DNA of 25,637 nt from Aliicoccus sp041838435 (GTDB taxonomy: Bacteria; Bacillota; Bacilli; Staphylococcales; Salinicoccaceae): NCBI GenBank assembly GCA_041838435.1, contig JBGYPO010000071.1, forward strand, positions 1 through 25,637. The letters run 5' to 3'. Shown here piece by piece: positions 1 through 7,098 of this stretch. Position numbers and translations under genes: made by a program. Every line of letters starts with the position of its first letter. Positions within the stretch are counted from its first letter, which is position 1. A model generated the notes under the pieces. The model saw only the letters and a list, made by a program, of their open reading frames with translations, made no database searches and had not been told where the DNA came from.

Positions 1-1937
1 AATAGGTGGGCAACGATTACTTCTACACCTAGATCTGTGAGTGCTGGTGCGATTACTGAAGCAAGTACAACGTAAGTCGCTGTCGTCGGTAAACCTAAAC
101 CAAGCAGTAAACAAGCAAATAACGCTAAGATTAACGCGATGTACAACTGTGTGGATTCAAATACTAAGAATGATGGTAACGTCTCTTCAATTGTAGTCGA
201 GAAGTTGAAAATAATTCTTGAGAAGCGTGTACCAAGACCAGTTGTTGTAATAACACCAATGATGATACCCGCCGTCGCACAGGCAGTAATAATACTTAAG
301 CTGTTACGTGCTGCTGTTTCAAACCCATTCATTAAATCTTTAAATGTAAAGTCTTCTTCCGGTGCTTTTTGTTTTGTGATGTACATAAATATCGCAAAGA
401 TAACTGCAACCAGTAATCCGCCGATAACCATTGTTAAGATTGGATCTCTCCAGCGCACAACTTCACCAACGAATATCCTTGCACCAAACACATCGTTTAA
501 CGCAATCAACCCCTGGTTAATATAACCAACGATATATTGCATTGAGAATGCTAATGCGAGTAAAATCGCACCCCATATTGCTGTACGTGCAAAACTTTTT
601 CTAAATCGATATGTAAAGAATGCGATAACAATCATTACAGTAATCGAATAGAAACCTGAAGCGTTAACGGACGCACGTTCTACAACTAGGAAATAAAGAA
701 GAACGAGTATCGGGAATATTAAGAACCCTTGACGTATTAATAATGTTCTTGCTGGTATAGTCTCTGACTTTGGAATCCCATCAATACCATATTTCAACGC
801 TTCAAAGTGGACCATAAATAAAATACCAAAGTACGTAAGTAACGCCGGGATTGCTGCTGCTTGAATAATTTCATAGTATGGTATTCCTGTCATCTCAACC
901 ATGATGAATGCTGCCGCACCCATGACTGGCGGCAAGAATTGTCCACCGGAAGACGATGCAACCTCAATACCACCGGCAGTTTCCGGTCTAAATCCTACAC
1001 GTTTCATTAATGGAATTGTAAACGTACCAGTCGTTACAGCATTTGCTGTAGAACTACCTGAAATACTACCCATCATACCAGATGCAACAACTGCAGCTTT
1101 CGCTGGCCCACCTTTCATTTGACCCACAAGTCGTATTGCGAGGTCGATAAACATCTTCCCTGCTCCGGTCGACTCTAATATCGATCCGAATAGTATAAAG
1201 ATAAATACAAATTGAGCGGATGCATAAATTGGTGTACCAAATATACCAGTACTTCTCCATGTCATTTCATTTACAAAACGTGTGAGGTCTGCTCTGTTAT
1301 GGTAGAGATCTCCCGGTAAATATTCCCCTAAGAAGAAATAACCAATAGCGATTGATGCAATAATTACCAATGGAAGTCCAACAACACGGCGTGTCGCTTC
1401 AACGACAAGCACAATAAATATCCCGCCGACGATTAAATCCATTTGAGAAATACGACCTGCGAGAACTTCCGGTGCTAACTGACGATCGATAAGGTACCAG
1501 CCGATAAACAGCACCCCAACGGTAATAACAAGGTCATACCATGGTATGGTTTTTTGATTGAGACCTTTCTTAATTGGAAAAATCATAAACGCGAGCATTA
1601 GACCGAGCGTCAAGTGAATGATTAAGAACGTTCTTGAACCAATGTTCGGAAGACCGAATCCTGCCACATATAAATGGAACGTCGATAAAAACACCGCGAC
1701 AATCGTAATCAGTATTGCGTAGAATTTTTTAGGGATACGGTCACTACCCTCTAGCTGGTTCACAATCCGTTGCTGTTCTTTCTCATCGATAAACTCAACA
1801 CCTTTGTACGGTGTGTCTTCAATATCCTCACCGACATGACTGTCATCTGGTTCAGTCTTACTCATGTCAGTTTCTTTTTTCGTGAGTTCATCTTCTTCGT
1901 TTTGCGTATTTTTGTTATTGTTTTCTTTATCGCTCAA
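1..1937 (-). CDS. TRAP transporter fused permease, TAXI-associated (partial, C-terminus outside window)
   Basis: This is the membrane part of a tripartite ATP-independent periplasmic-type (TRAP) transporter, an ion-driven secondary importer that takes substrate from a TAXI binding protein. About 645 codons are present and the frame is still open at the window edge. The first ~65 residues are hydrophilic and rich in Asp, Glu, Lys and Asn. Many hydrophobic segments follow, with a Gly/Ser/Ala-rich GSISGSSTANAV motif and a later LGLGLPTTATYVV motif, both typical of the DctM-like 4TM/12TM fusion permeases. I place the start at a TTG (1935-1937) that overlaps the last codons of the DUF1850 gene, because GGGGTGAG lies 5-6 bases upstream. 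The first ATG, 24 codons later, has no such site. The neighbouring DUF1850 and TAXI genes fit a three-gene transporter operon. The substrate is not visible from sequence. Confidence 0.93.
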   Translation of the reverse strand, partial: MSDKENNNKNTQNEEDELTKKETDMSKTEPDDSHVGEDIEDTPYKGVEFIDEKEQQRIVNQLEGSDRIPKKFYAILITIVAVFLSTFHLYVAGFGLPNIGSRTFLIIHLTLGLMLAFMIFPIKKGLNQKTIPWYDLVITVGVLFIGWYLIDRQLAPEVLAGRISQMDLIVGGIFIVLVVEATRRVVGLPLVIIASIAIGYFFLGEYLPGDLYHNRADLTRFVNEMTWRSTGIFGTPIYASAQFVFIFILFGSILESTGAGKMFIDLAIRLVGQMKGGPAKAAVVASGMMGSISGSSTANAVTTGTFTIPLMKRVGFRPETAGGIEVASSSGGQFLPPVMGAAAFIMVEMTGIPYYEIIQAAAIPALLTYFGILFMVHFEALKYGIDGIPKSETIPARTLLIRQGFLIFPILVLLYFLVVERASVNASGFYSITVMIVIAFFTYRFRKSFARTAIWGAILLALAFSMQYIVGYINQGLIALNDVFGARIFVGEVVRWRDPILTMVIGGLLVAVIFAIFMYITKQKAPEEDFTFKDLMNGFETAARNSLSIITACATAGIIIGVITTTGLGTRFSRIIFNFSTTIEETLPSFLVFESTQLYIALILALFACLLLGLGLPTTATYVVLASVIAPALTDLGVEVIVAHL

Positions 1938-2430
1938 AATTCTCACCCCACTCTTTTACCACTATTCTAATGTTTTTACCTTGATATGGATAGTCCGAAA
2001 TCAAGATTTCTTCATTACCATACGTTAAATAATGCGGATATAATTTTGATGGCCTAACGACTAAGTCATTAATTTGTTGATTAATATCTTTAATCGCAAA
2101 GCGCCCATCCTCTTCAAGCACAGTACCTTCATAGGGCAATCCTGCACCATATGACTCTGTGTAGCTTTCCATTACATATATATCCCCGTCCCTAACTTCA
2201 AACACTTCAGTCACATCACTGCGTTCGACAGAATGAGTATATGTCATAGAAAAAGTTGAACCTTTATCAAGCTCGATTGAGTGAATCACTACGCCCGTCT
2301 GGTCATCAACAAGTAATAGATGCTGTTCTGGTTTAAGTATATAGAAAATTAATACAATGCATATAATGGATAAAAAGACACTGCTAAACAGCAATGTCTT
2401 TTTATCTCTGACAATTTCTGTGATTTTCAT
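1927..2430 (-). CDS. DUF1850 domain protein of the TAXI-TRAP operon
   Basis: A 167-residue protein with a single N-terminal membrane anchor (about residues 13-32) and an extracytoplasmic domain. It carries the DUF1850 hallmarks: a YTHSVERSDVTEVFEV stretch near residue 64 and a SYGAGLPYEG stretch near residue 93. DUF1850 proteins are commonly encoded next to TAXI-type TRAP permeases, which is the arrangement here; their biochemical role is not established. It starts 11 bases after the binding-protein stop and no good Shine-Dalgarno site is visible, so its translation may be coupled to the upstream gene. Its 3' end overlaps the proposed TTG start of the permease by 11 bases, which also suggests coupling. 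The family call rests on motif recognition. Confidence 0.85.
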   Translation of the reverse strand: MKITEIVRDKKTLLFSSVFLSIICIVLIFYILKPEQHLLLVDDQTGVVIHSIELDKGSTFSMTYTHSVERSDVTEVFEVRDGDIYVMESYTESYGAGLPYEGTVLEEDGRFAIKDINQQINDLVVRPSKLYPHYLTYGNEEILISDYPYQGKNIRIVVKEWGENFER

Positions 2431-2441
2431 ACGCTTATAAA

Positions 2442-3545
2442 TTACTCTGCGTCTTCTTCATCATCATCTTCTTCAGCGTCAGCATCTTCTTCAGCATCAG
2501 TGTCTTCTTCAGCGTCAGCATCTTCTTCAGCATCAGCGTCTTCTTCAGCGTCAGCATCTTCTACTGGATTCTCTTCGAAGAATCGAGCAGCACCTGGGTG
2601 TAATGGTACTGACATACCATCTAATGCAGTTTCAATATTTAACTCTTCACCACGAATGTGTGAGTTAGCAACAGTATCTAAGTTATCAAAGATAACATTC
2701 ATAATTTCATAAACCTGATCTTCAGACATTTCATTAGAAACGATTACCATCGCTTTAACAGCAACTGTAGTCGCTGTAGCATCGAAGTTTTCATACGTCT
2801 CTTCATCTAACTGAACTTCAGTATAGTAAGAGTACTGATCAAGTAAGTCCGCTAGAGCATCTTCTTCAAAGCTTAAAATTTTAATATCCTGTTGTGCACT
2901 TAACTCTTGAACAGCACCTGTTGGTGTACCTGCAGTGATAAATGCAGCATCGATATTACCATCTTGTAAGTTCGTTGAAGCATCAGCGAAAGAGAGATAC
3001 TGTGGAGAAATATCTTCCAAAGTTAATCCATGTACGCCTAAAATTTGTACCGCGTTCGCTTCTGTACCTGAACCAGCATCACCAACTGCTACACGCATAC
3101 CTTCTAAGTCAGCAATTGTTTCGATTCCGCTATCTTCCATTACAACGACTTGAATCGTTTCATCATAAATAGTGAAAAGACCACTGAAGTCTTGTAACGG
3201 CTGATCAAACATGTTTTCACCTTCGAAACCATAGAAAGCGATATCGTTCTGAACTAATGCAAGTTGTGCATCGCCCATAGCTAACTCATCAACGTTTGTT
3301 ACAGATGCACCTGATGCTACACCCGAAGCGTTTGCGTCAGTGTTTGTGTCAATAACATCTGCCAGTGCAATACCTAATGGATAATACACACCTGCTGTAC
3401 CACCTGTAAGTATTGTTACACCATCAAGTGCTTCTGTACCCACTTCGCCGTCGAATACATCAAGACCCTCGTCATCGTTATCATCTGCCGCGACTAAGAC
3501 CGCACCAAACATGAGCAACATAAACATCATGAAATATTTACGCAT
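2442..3545 (-). CDS. TAXI family TRAP transporter solute-binding protein with acidic repeat tail
   Basis: A secreted binding protein of 367 residues that should deliver substrate to the fused TRAP permease encoded downstream. After a signal peptide (MRK, then a hydrophobic core to about residue 18) comes the TAXI opening motif TILTGGTAGVYYPLG. Later family-like stretches are VAVGDAGSGTEANA and DAAFITAGTPTGAV, and PLHPGAARFFEE closes the domain. Two features are odd. The expected lipobox cysteine is absent: the sequence reads LVAADD, with Ala20 where Cys would stand, and the protein contains no cysteine at all, so cleavage by signal peptidase I is more likely than lipid anchoring. The last 38 residues are five DADAEE-type hexapeptides plus DDDEEDAE, far more acidic than the domain needs. 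The start ATG has AAGGAGAG 5-6 bases upstream. Confidence 0.93.
   Translation of the reverse strand: MRKYFMMFMLLMFGAVLVAADDNDDEGLDVFDGEVGTEALDGVTILTGGTAGVYYPLGIALADVIDTNTDANASGVASGASVTNVDELAMGDAQLALVQNDIAFYGFEGENMFDQPLQDFSGLFTIYDETIQVVVMEDSGIETIADLEGMRVAVGDAGSGTEANAVQILGVHGLTLEDISPQYLSFADASTNLQDGNIDAAFITAGTPTGAVQELSAQQDIKILSFEEDALADLLDQYSYYTEVQLDEETYENFDATATTVAVKAMVIVSNEMSEDQVYEIMNVIFDNLDTVANSHIRGEELNIETALDGMSVPLHPGAARFFEENPVEDADAEEDADAEEDADAEEDTDAEEDADAEEDDDEEDAE
2445..2558 (-). repeat. 18-bp tandem repeats encoding the acidic DADAEE tail
   Basis: Five in-frame 18-bp units (2469-2558), each encoding DADAEE or DTDAEE, are followed by a degenerate DDDEEDAE. They form the C-terminus of the TAXI binding protein. 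Such a repeat can gain or lose units by slippage without shifting the frame. Confidence 0.95.
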
Positions 3546-3580
3546 AATTTCTCTCCTTTATAATTGTTTTTACATCTTCG

Positions 3581-3609
3581 ATTGTAACACACATAATTTA
3601 ATTTATGAA
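3581..3609 (-). promoter_or_regulatory. Predicted sigma-A promoter of the TAXI-TRAP operon
   Basis: On the minus strand, TTCATA (3604-3609) and TACAAT (3581-3586) are separated by exactly 17 bases, about 40 bases before the TAXI start codon. The -35 box is weak, which is common for regulated promoters, and it lies inside the cre-like site. Confidence 0.5.
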
Positions 3610-3619
3610 CACGTTTTCA
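3606..3619 (-). promoter_or_regulatory. cre-like operator (CcpA) over the TAXI-TRAP promoter
   Basis: The minus strand reads TGAAAACGTGTTCA, which fits the cre consensus TGNAANCGNWNNCA at every fixed base except one W position. It is the core of a longer inverted repeat (TTTATGAA ... TTCATAAA, 3602-3623). It overlaps the proposed -35 box, the position expected for repression. CcpA binding is inferred. Confidence 0.55.
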
Positions 3620-3663
3620 TAAATTTTTCATTTTTTATTCATATTACCTACTTAACATGCAAT

Positions 3664-3984
3664 TTATTTTGCCGTCGCTGTCCATTCCTTACTGTTTTTA
3701 TAACGCTTCACATGTGCAAAAATATTTTCTCCTGCATAGTCCTCGTTCGTATATACTGTGATCGAAAAATATTGCCCGCGTTCTGATAATTTCTCACTTA
3801 CATAAATATCTCGCAAATGCTCATATAGATTTTTCATCATTTCCAATGTTAAGCTCTGATATTCTCTTAATAATTTTTTTTGTAAAATCCCGTTATTTTC
3901 AAGCACTTCCTGTACGACGATAACGAATGTCTCGCCTTCTTTTATATCATCTTCAAATAGATCGATTTGACCATGTAAACTCAT
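3664..3984 (-). CDS. Uncharacterised 106-residue protein, last gene of the kynurenine operon
   Basis: I do not recognise a family. The predicted protein is soluble, has no signal peptide or membrane segment, and is rich in charged residues. Residues 1-35 look like beta strands (ETFVIVVQEVLE), residues 35-70 like an amphipathic helix (LLREYQSLTLEMMKNLYEHLRDIY), and the C-terminus again like strands (YFSITVYTNEDY). It contains no cysteine. It begins 17 bases after the kynA stop and has a strong AGGGAGGT ribosome site 8 bases before its ATG, so it is very likely expressed with kynA, kynB and kynU. Position suggests a role linked to tryptophan breakdown, but nothing in the sequence shows what that role is. 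Confidence 0.75.
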   Translation of the reverse strand: MSLHGQIDLFEDDIKEGETFVIVVQEVLENNGILQKKLLREYQSLTLEMMKNLYEHLRDIYVSEKLSERGQYFSITVYTNEDYAGENIFAHVKRYKNSKEWTATAK

Positions 3985-4001
3985 GTAAAAGTACCTCCCT
4001 T

Positions 4002-4841
4002 TTAAATTTCAGTACGCAATTCCCACAGTTCCCTAAAGAAATAATGATCGACAACTTTACGTAAATAATTCACACCGGAACTCCCGCCGGTTCCTGTTTT
4101 AAAACCAATCACCCGCTGAACAGTCTTCATATGTCGGAATCGCCATCGTGCGTATTGCTCTTCCACATCTACAAGCTTCTCCAGCATTTCATACAAGATA
4201 AAGTACTCGTCTGTATTTAAATATATTTCTTTAAAAGCTTCTTTGACTGATTCATTTGGTGTGTACGACTTCGTAATATCTCTGTTGATAACATCATCAT
4301 CAATCTTAAATCCTGCACGGTGCAGGGCACGAATCACCTGGTCGTACAAACTCACTGTGTTGAGCTGTGTTGTCAGTACGTCATGAATCTCTTTGTTGTG
4401 CTTATAAATTTCTAATGCATGTGTCGATTTATAACCTAAGCTGAATTCAACCATCCGGTTTTGATAACTTTGGAAACCTGATGCATGGCCGAGTTCATCT
4501 CTGAACTTTAAATAATCTGCAGGTGTCATCGTCGTTAATACATCCCATGCACTGATGAGCTGGCGTTGTATTGATGACACTCGCGCAAGTTTTTTCAACG
4601 CTTCTCTAAAATTATCATCTTCAATATCCAATGCTGCTGAATTAATCTCATGCAGCATCAGTTTCATCCACAGCTCTTTCACCTGATGAATGATAATAAA
4701 TAATTGTTCATCATGCTGCTCTGACTTTGGTGATTGCGCAGATAAAATCTTATCTAAACCAAGATAGTCACTGTATGTCATAGATGCCGCAAAATCTGTT
4801 TTAACTGATTCATTGTTCAGTTTTACATCATCGTGTTTCAT
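4002..4841 (-). CDS. kynA: Tryptophan 2,3-dioxygenase
   Basis: A cytoplasmic haem enzyme that opens the indole ring of L-tryptophan with O2 to give N-formylkynurenine, the first step of the kynurenine pathway. At 279 residues it matches bacterial enzymes. The N-terminal active-site segment IHQVKELWMKLMLHE lies at about residues 51-65 (His52 matches the substrate-contacting histidine of the family). Near the C-terminus, RHMKTVQRVIGFKTGTGGSSG supplies the likely axial haem ligand His237 and the glycine/serine-rich substrate loop. The start ATG lies two bases after the kynB stop, with AAAGGAGAA inside the kynB end as ribosome site. It is the third gene of kynU-kynB-kynA. Confidence 0.97.
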   Translation of the reverse strand: MKHDDVKLNNESVKTDFAASMTYSDYLGLDKILSAQSPKSEQHDEQLFIIIHQVKELWMKLMLHEINSAALDIEDDNFREALKKLARVSSIQRQLISAWDVLTTMTPADYLKFRDELGHASGFQSYQNRMVEFSLGYKSTHALEIYKHNKEIHDVLTTQLNTVSLYDQVIRALHRAGFKIDDDVINRDITKSYTPNESVKEAFKEIYLNTDEYFILYEMLEKLVDVEEQYARWRFRHMKTVQRVIGFKTGTGGSSGVNYLRKVVDHYFFRELWELRTEI

Positions 4842-4843
4842 AA

Positions 4844-5467
4844 TTATTCTCCTTTAGGTTTGATTACTGCACGGACCGGCGAACCATCGGCACCTGTAAT
4901 TTTGAGCGGCAGCGCGATAAAATCATATACGCCTGGAACCACGTCATCTAAAACAATATTTTCTATAATCATAATGTGATTCTTGTGCAATGCATGATGC
5001 ACATCTAACGTTTTAGATGTAATTTTATCGACGGATGGTACATCAATACCAAACAATGTCACATCGTTGTCCGCTAAATAGTCAACCGCTTCCTGACTTA
5101 AAGTCGGTACATCATCCGGGAAAATTGATTTATCATTTGCAGCACCTGTTTTTATGAGTAATATATGACCAGTAATGCGAACGCCTTGTAGTACTTCTGA
5201 CGAGATTTCCTCAATACCTTCTAAATGAATGACTGTCGCAGTGCCAATATAGTTATTGATATCAAGCTGCTCCACTGTTTTTCCATCATTATCAAAATGG
5301 AACGGTGCATCAATATGGGTTCCGATATGTGTGCTCATTTCGAGCTTGCCAATATTTACAGAACCGGAATCTGCCTTGGTCACCGGAATAGAGTAACTAA
5401 ACGGTGTATCTCCCGGCCACTCTGCGACATTATTATTTAATGCGACTGAAATATCTATCCAGCTCAT
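4844..5467 (-). CDS. kynB: Arylformamidase (kynurenine formamidase)
   Basis: This metal-dependent hydrolase of the bacterial cyclase-like family (207 residues) removes formate from N-formylkynurenine to give L-kynurenine. The diagnostic motif HIGTHIDAPFHF lies at residues 47-58 and includes the likely metal ligands His47, His51 and Asp53. The C-terminal part has the family-like LPLKITGADGSPVRAVI segment. Its ATG overlaps the kynU stop as ATGA, and GGAGTGA lies just upstream. This tight packing with kynU and kynA supports this function rather than another cyclase-family activity. Confidence 0.95.
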   Translation of the reverse strand: MSWIDISVALNNNVAEWPGDTPFSYSIPVTKADSGSVNIGKLEMSTHIGTHIDAPFHFDNDGKTVEQLDINNYIGTATVIHLEGIEEISSEVLQGVRITGHILLIKTGAANDKSIFPDDVPTLSQEAVDYLADNDVTLFGIDVPSVDKITSKTLDVHHALHKNHIMIIENIVLDDVVPGVYDFIALPLKITGADGSPVRAVIKPKGE

Positions 5468-6729
5468 GCAATCACTCCACGTGTATTTTCATAATTTAAG
5501 TATGTTTTATCTTCCAGAATCTCTTTTAGTATATTGACTGTTCTGTAGACATCTTCAAAAGAATTGTAAAGTGCCACCGGTGCTATCCTGACATAACTTG
5601 GCGCACGAAAATCCGGGATGACACCGCGTGATTTAAGCGCTGCATTTATGCCGGCTGCATGCGTGTGATGAATTAAAATGTGACCGCCGCGCGATTGGTC
5701 ATCATCCGGCGAGACAATCTCAACATCATATTTACTTAGAACCTCAACTATCATTTCCCGCATAAATGATGTTAGGGCAAGAGACTTGCTGCGGATATTC
5801 TCAATACCCGCTTCATTAAATATTTCCAGACTGCCTATTAAAGGTGCCATCGAGAAAATATGAGGTGTCCCAATTTGCAGCTGACTCGCATCCGCTGCAG
5901 CATCAAATGTGTGTGACATATCAAACTGCGTCTGTTTATGGTTGCCAAACCAGCCCTTTAAGCTTGCTGACTTTTTGTGATGACGACCCGCCATATAGAT
6001 TCCGCCAACAGAACCCGGCCCGCCGTTCAGATGTTTATATGTACACCAAACTGCATAGTCGACATTATGTTTGGATAATTCGTGCGGCACACTGCCAATT
6101 GAATGGCACAGGTCAAAGCCGATAAGGATTCCTTTATCGTGTGCCGCCTCTGTTAAACGTTCGATGTCGAGAACCTGTCCACTGCGATACAATACTGAAG
6201 GCAACAGTATGAGAGCAATGTCGTCATCCATCGCTTGAATTATATTATCTTCACTGATTGTGTGGCCGTCCTCACTTTTAACTTTAACAAGCGCATCCGA
6301 GTATCCTGCATCATCCAGTATGGACTGCAGTGCATATATATCAGATGGAAAGTTCAGTTCATCTGCTAATATTTTGTATCGAGACTCGGTCGGTTTATAT
6401 AATGTGCGTACAGCCTGATGAATATTAACTGTCGTTGAGTTTGTCGCAAGCACTTCATTTGGGTTGGCACCGATGAGCGACGCCATCATTTCTCCAATTT
6501 TTTCACTCATATAAAACCAAGGGTTTTCCCCTTCTGTCCACCCATCGATACCATACGTTTTCCAATCATCGAGTGAATTGAGCAGAGCCTTCTCCGCACG
6601 CTTACTCGCAAGCCCAAGCGAGTTGCCGTCCATATAAATTTGATTTTGTGCGATATAAAATTCTTTTTTAAAGTCGCGCAGTTTATCTTGTTGATCATGA
6701 CTTTGTGCGCGTTCTAAAAACGTTTTCAA
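5464..6729 (-). CDS. kynU: Kynureninase
   Basis: A PLP enzyme of aminotransferase fold type I (421 residues) that cleaves L-kynurenine to anthranilate and alanine, the last step encoded by this operon. The motif AVWCTYKHLNGGPGS at residues 226-240 holds the PLP lysine (about Lys232). GFDLCHSIG at 204-212 holds the aspartate that faces the PLP ring nitrogen. The start codon is TTG: AAAGGAG lies about 9 bases upstream and no in-frame ATG fits better. It is the first gene of the operon, following a weak predicted promoter and the 41-bp repeat array. No 3-hydroxykynurenine pathway gene is visible, so anthranilate is the predicted end product. Confidence 0.96.
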   Translation of the reverse strand: MKTFLERAQSHDQQDKLRDFKKEFYIAQNQIYMDGNSLGLASKRAEKALLNSLDDWKTYGIDGWTEGENPWFYMSEKIGEMMASLIGANPNEVLATNSTTVNIHQAVRTLYKPTESRYKILADELNFPSDIYALQSILDDAGYSDALVKVKSEDGHTISEDNIIQAMDDDIALILLPSVLYRSGQVLDIERLTEAAHDKGILIGFDLCHSIGSVPHELSKHNVDYAVWCTYKHLNGGPGSVGGIYMAGRHHKKSASLKGWFGNHKQTQFDMSHTFDAAADASQLQIGTPHIFSMAPLIGSLEIFNEAGIENIRSKSLALTSFMREMIVEVLSKYDVEIVSPDDDQSRGGHILIHHTHAAGINAALKSRGVIPDFRAPSYVRIAPVALYNSFEDVYRTVNILKEILEDKTYLNYENTRGVIA

Positions 6730-6776
6730 ATCTGTCCACTCCTTTTGTAAGTTCCTTCGTTTCCTATATAACTATT

Positions 6777-6805
6777 ATTGTACATGATTAAATTTGAGTT
6801 GTAAT
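6777..6805 (-). promoter_or_regulatory. Possible promoter of the kynurenine operon
   Basis: On the minus strand ATTACA (6800-6805) and TACAAT (6777-6782) are spaced by 17 bases, about 50 bases before the kynU TTG. The -10 box is preceded by TG without the usual single-base gap. No T-box or TRAP-type leader was recognised. Confidence 0.35.
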
Positions 6806-6858
6806 TAGTGGATACGGGATTTGGATGTTCTTGGGTTCACGCCAGGGATTCTCATTGA

Positions 6859-7033
6859 CTAGATAACACCTCTATCTAGTCAGCGAGCGATCTCGTTGGT
6901 TAGATAACACCTCTATCTAGTCAACGAGCGTTCTCGTTGGTTAGATAACACCTCTATCTAGTCAGCGAGCGTTCTCGTGGGTTAGATAACACCTCTATCT
7001 AGTCAGCGAGCGTTCTCGTGGGTTAGATAACAG
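6859..7033. repeat. 41-bp intergenic tandem repeat array with a hairpin in each unit
   Basis: Four full units start at 6859, 6900, 6941 and 6982. A partial unit starts at 7023, and a degenerate half-unit may precede the array from about 6841. Each unit has an inverted repeat TAGATA-ACACCTC-TATCTA (9-bp arms GACTAGATA/TATCTAGTC in the first unit) and then a second arm pair around CGTT (CAACGAG/CTCGTTG, perfect in unit 2). The array fills most of the 369-bp gap between the glgP end and the kynU start. It contains no credible coding frame, since 41 is not a multiple of three. There are no unique spacers, so it is not CRISPR. Confidence 0.95.
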
Positions 7034-7045
7034 CCCACAAAGGAC

Positions 7046-7083
7046 AAAAACCACAAAAGCGACCGGAACTCCACAGTTCCGGC
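7046..7083 (-). terminator. Intrinsic terminator after glgP
   Basis: On the minus strand a 9-bp GC-rich stem (GCCGGAACT/AGTTCCGGT, one G-T pair) with loop GTGG is followed by two short T runs. It lies 16 bases beyond the glgP stop and ends just before the 41-bp array. Confidence 0.85.
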
Positions 7084-7098
7084 CGCCATACATAAAAT

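Noticed and set aside
139..1122. Plus-strand open frames at 139-525 and 901-1122
   Set aside because: They are antisense to the TRAP permease, which has clear family motifs and a continuous frame across the region.
2500..2712. Plus-strand Ser/Ala-rich open frame
   Set aside because: It is the antisense reading of the acidic repeat tail of the TAXI protein.
6730..6858. T-box or tryptophan-sensing leader before kynU
   Set aside because: No T-box motif, leader peptide with Trp codons or terminator/antiterminator pair was recognised.
6859..7033. CRISPR array
   Set aside because: The 41-bp units are contiguous and nearly identical with no unique spacers, and no cas gene is present. The same holds for the 51-bp array at 16571-16861.
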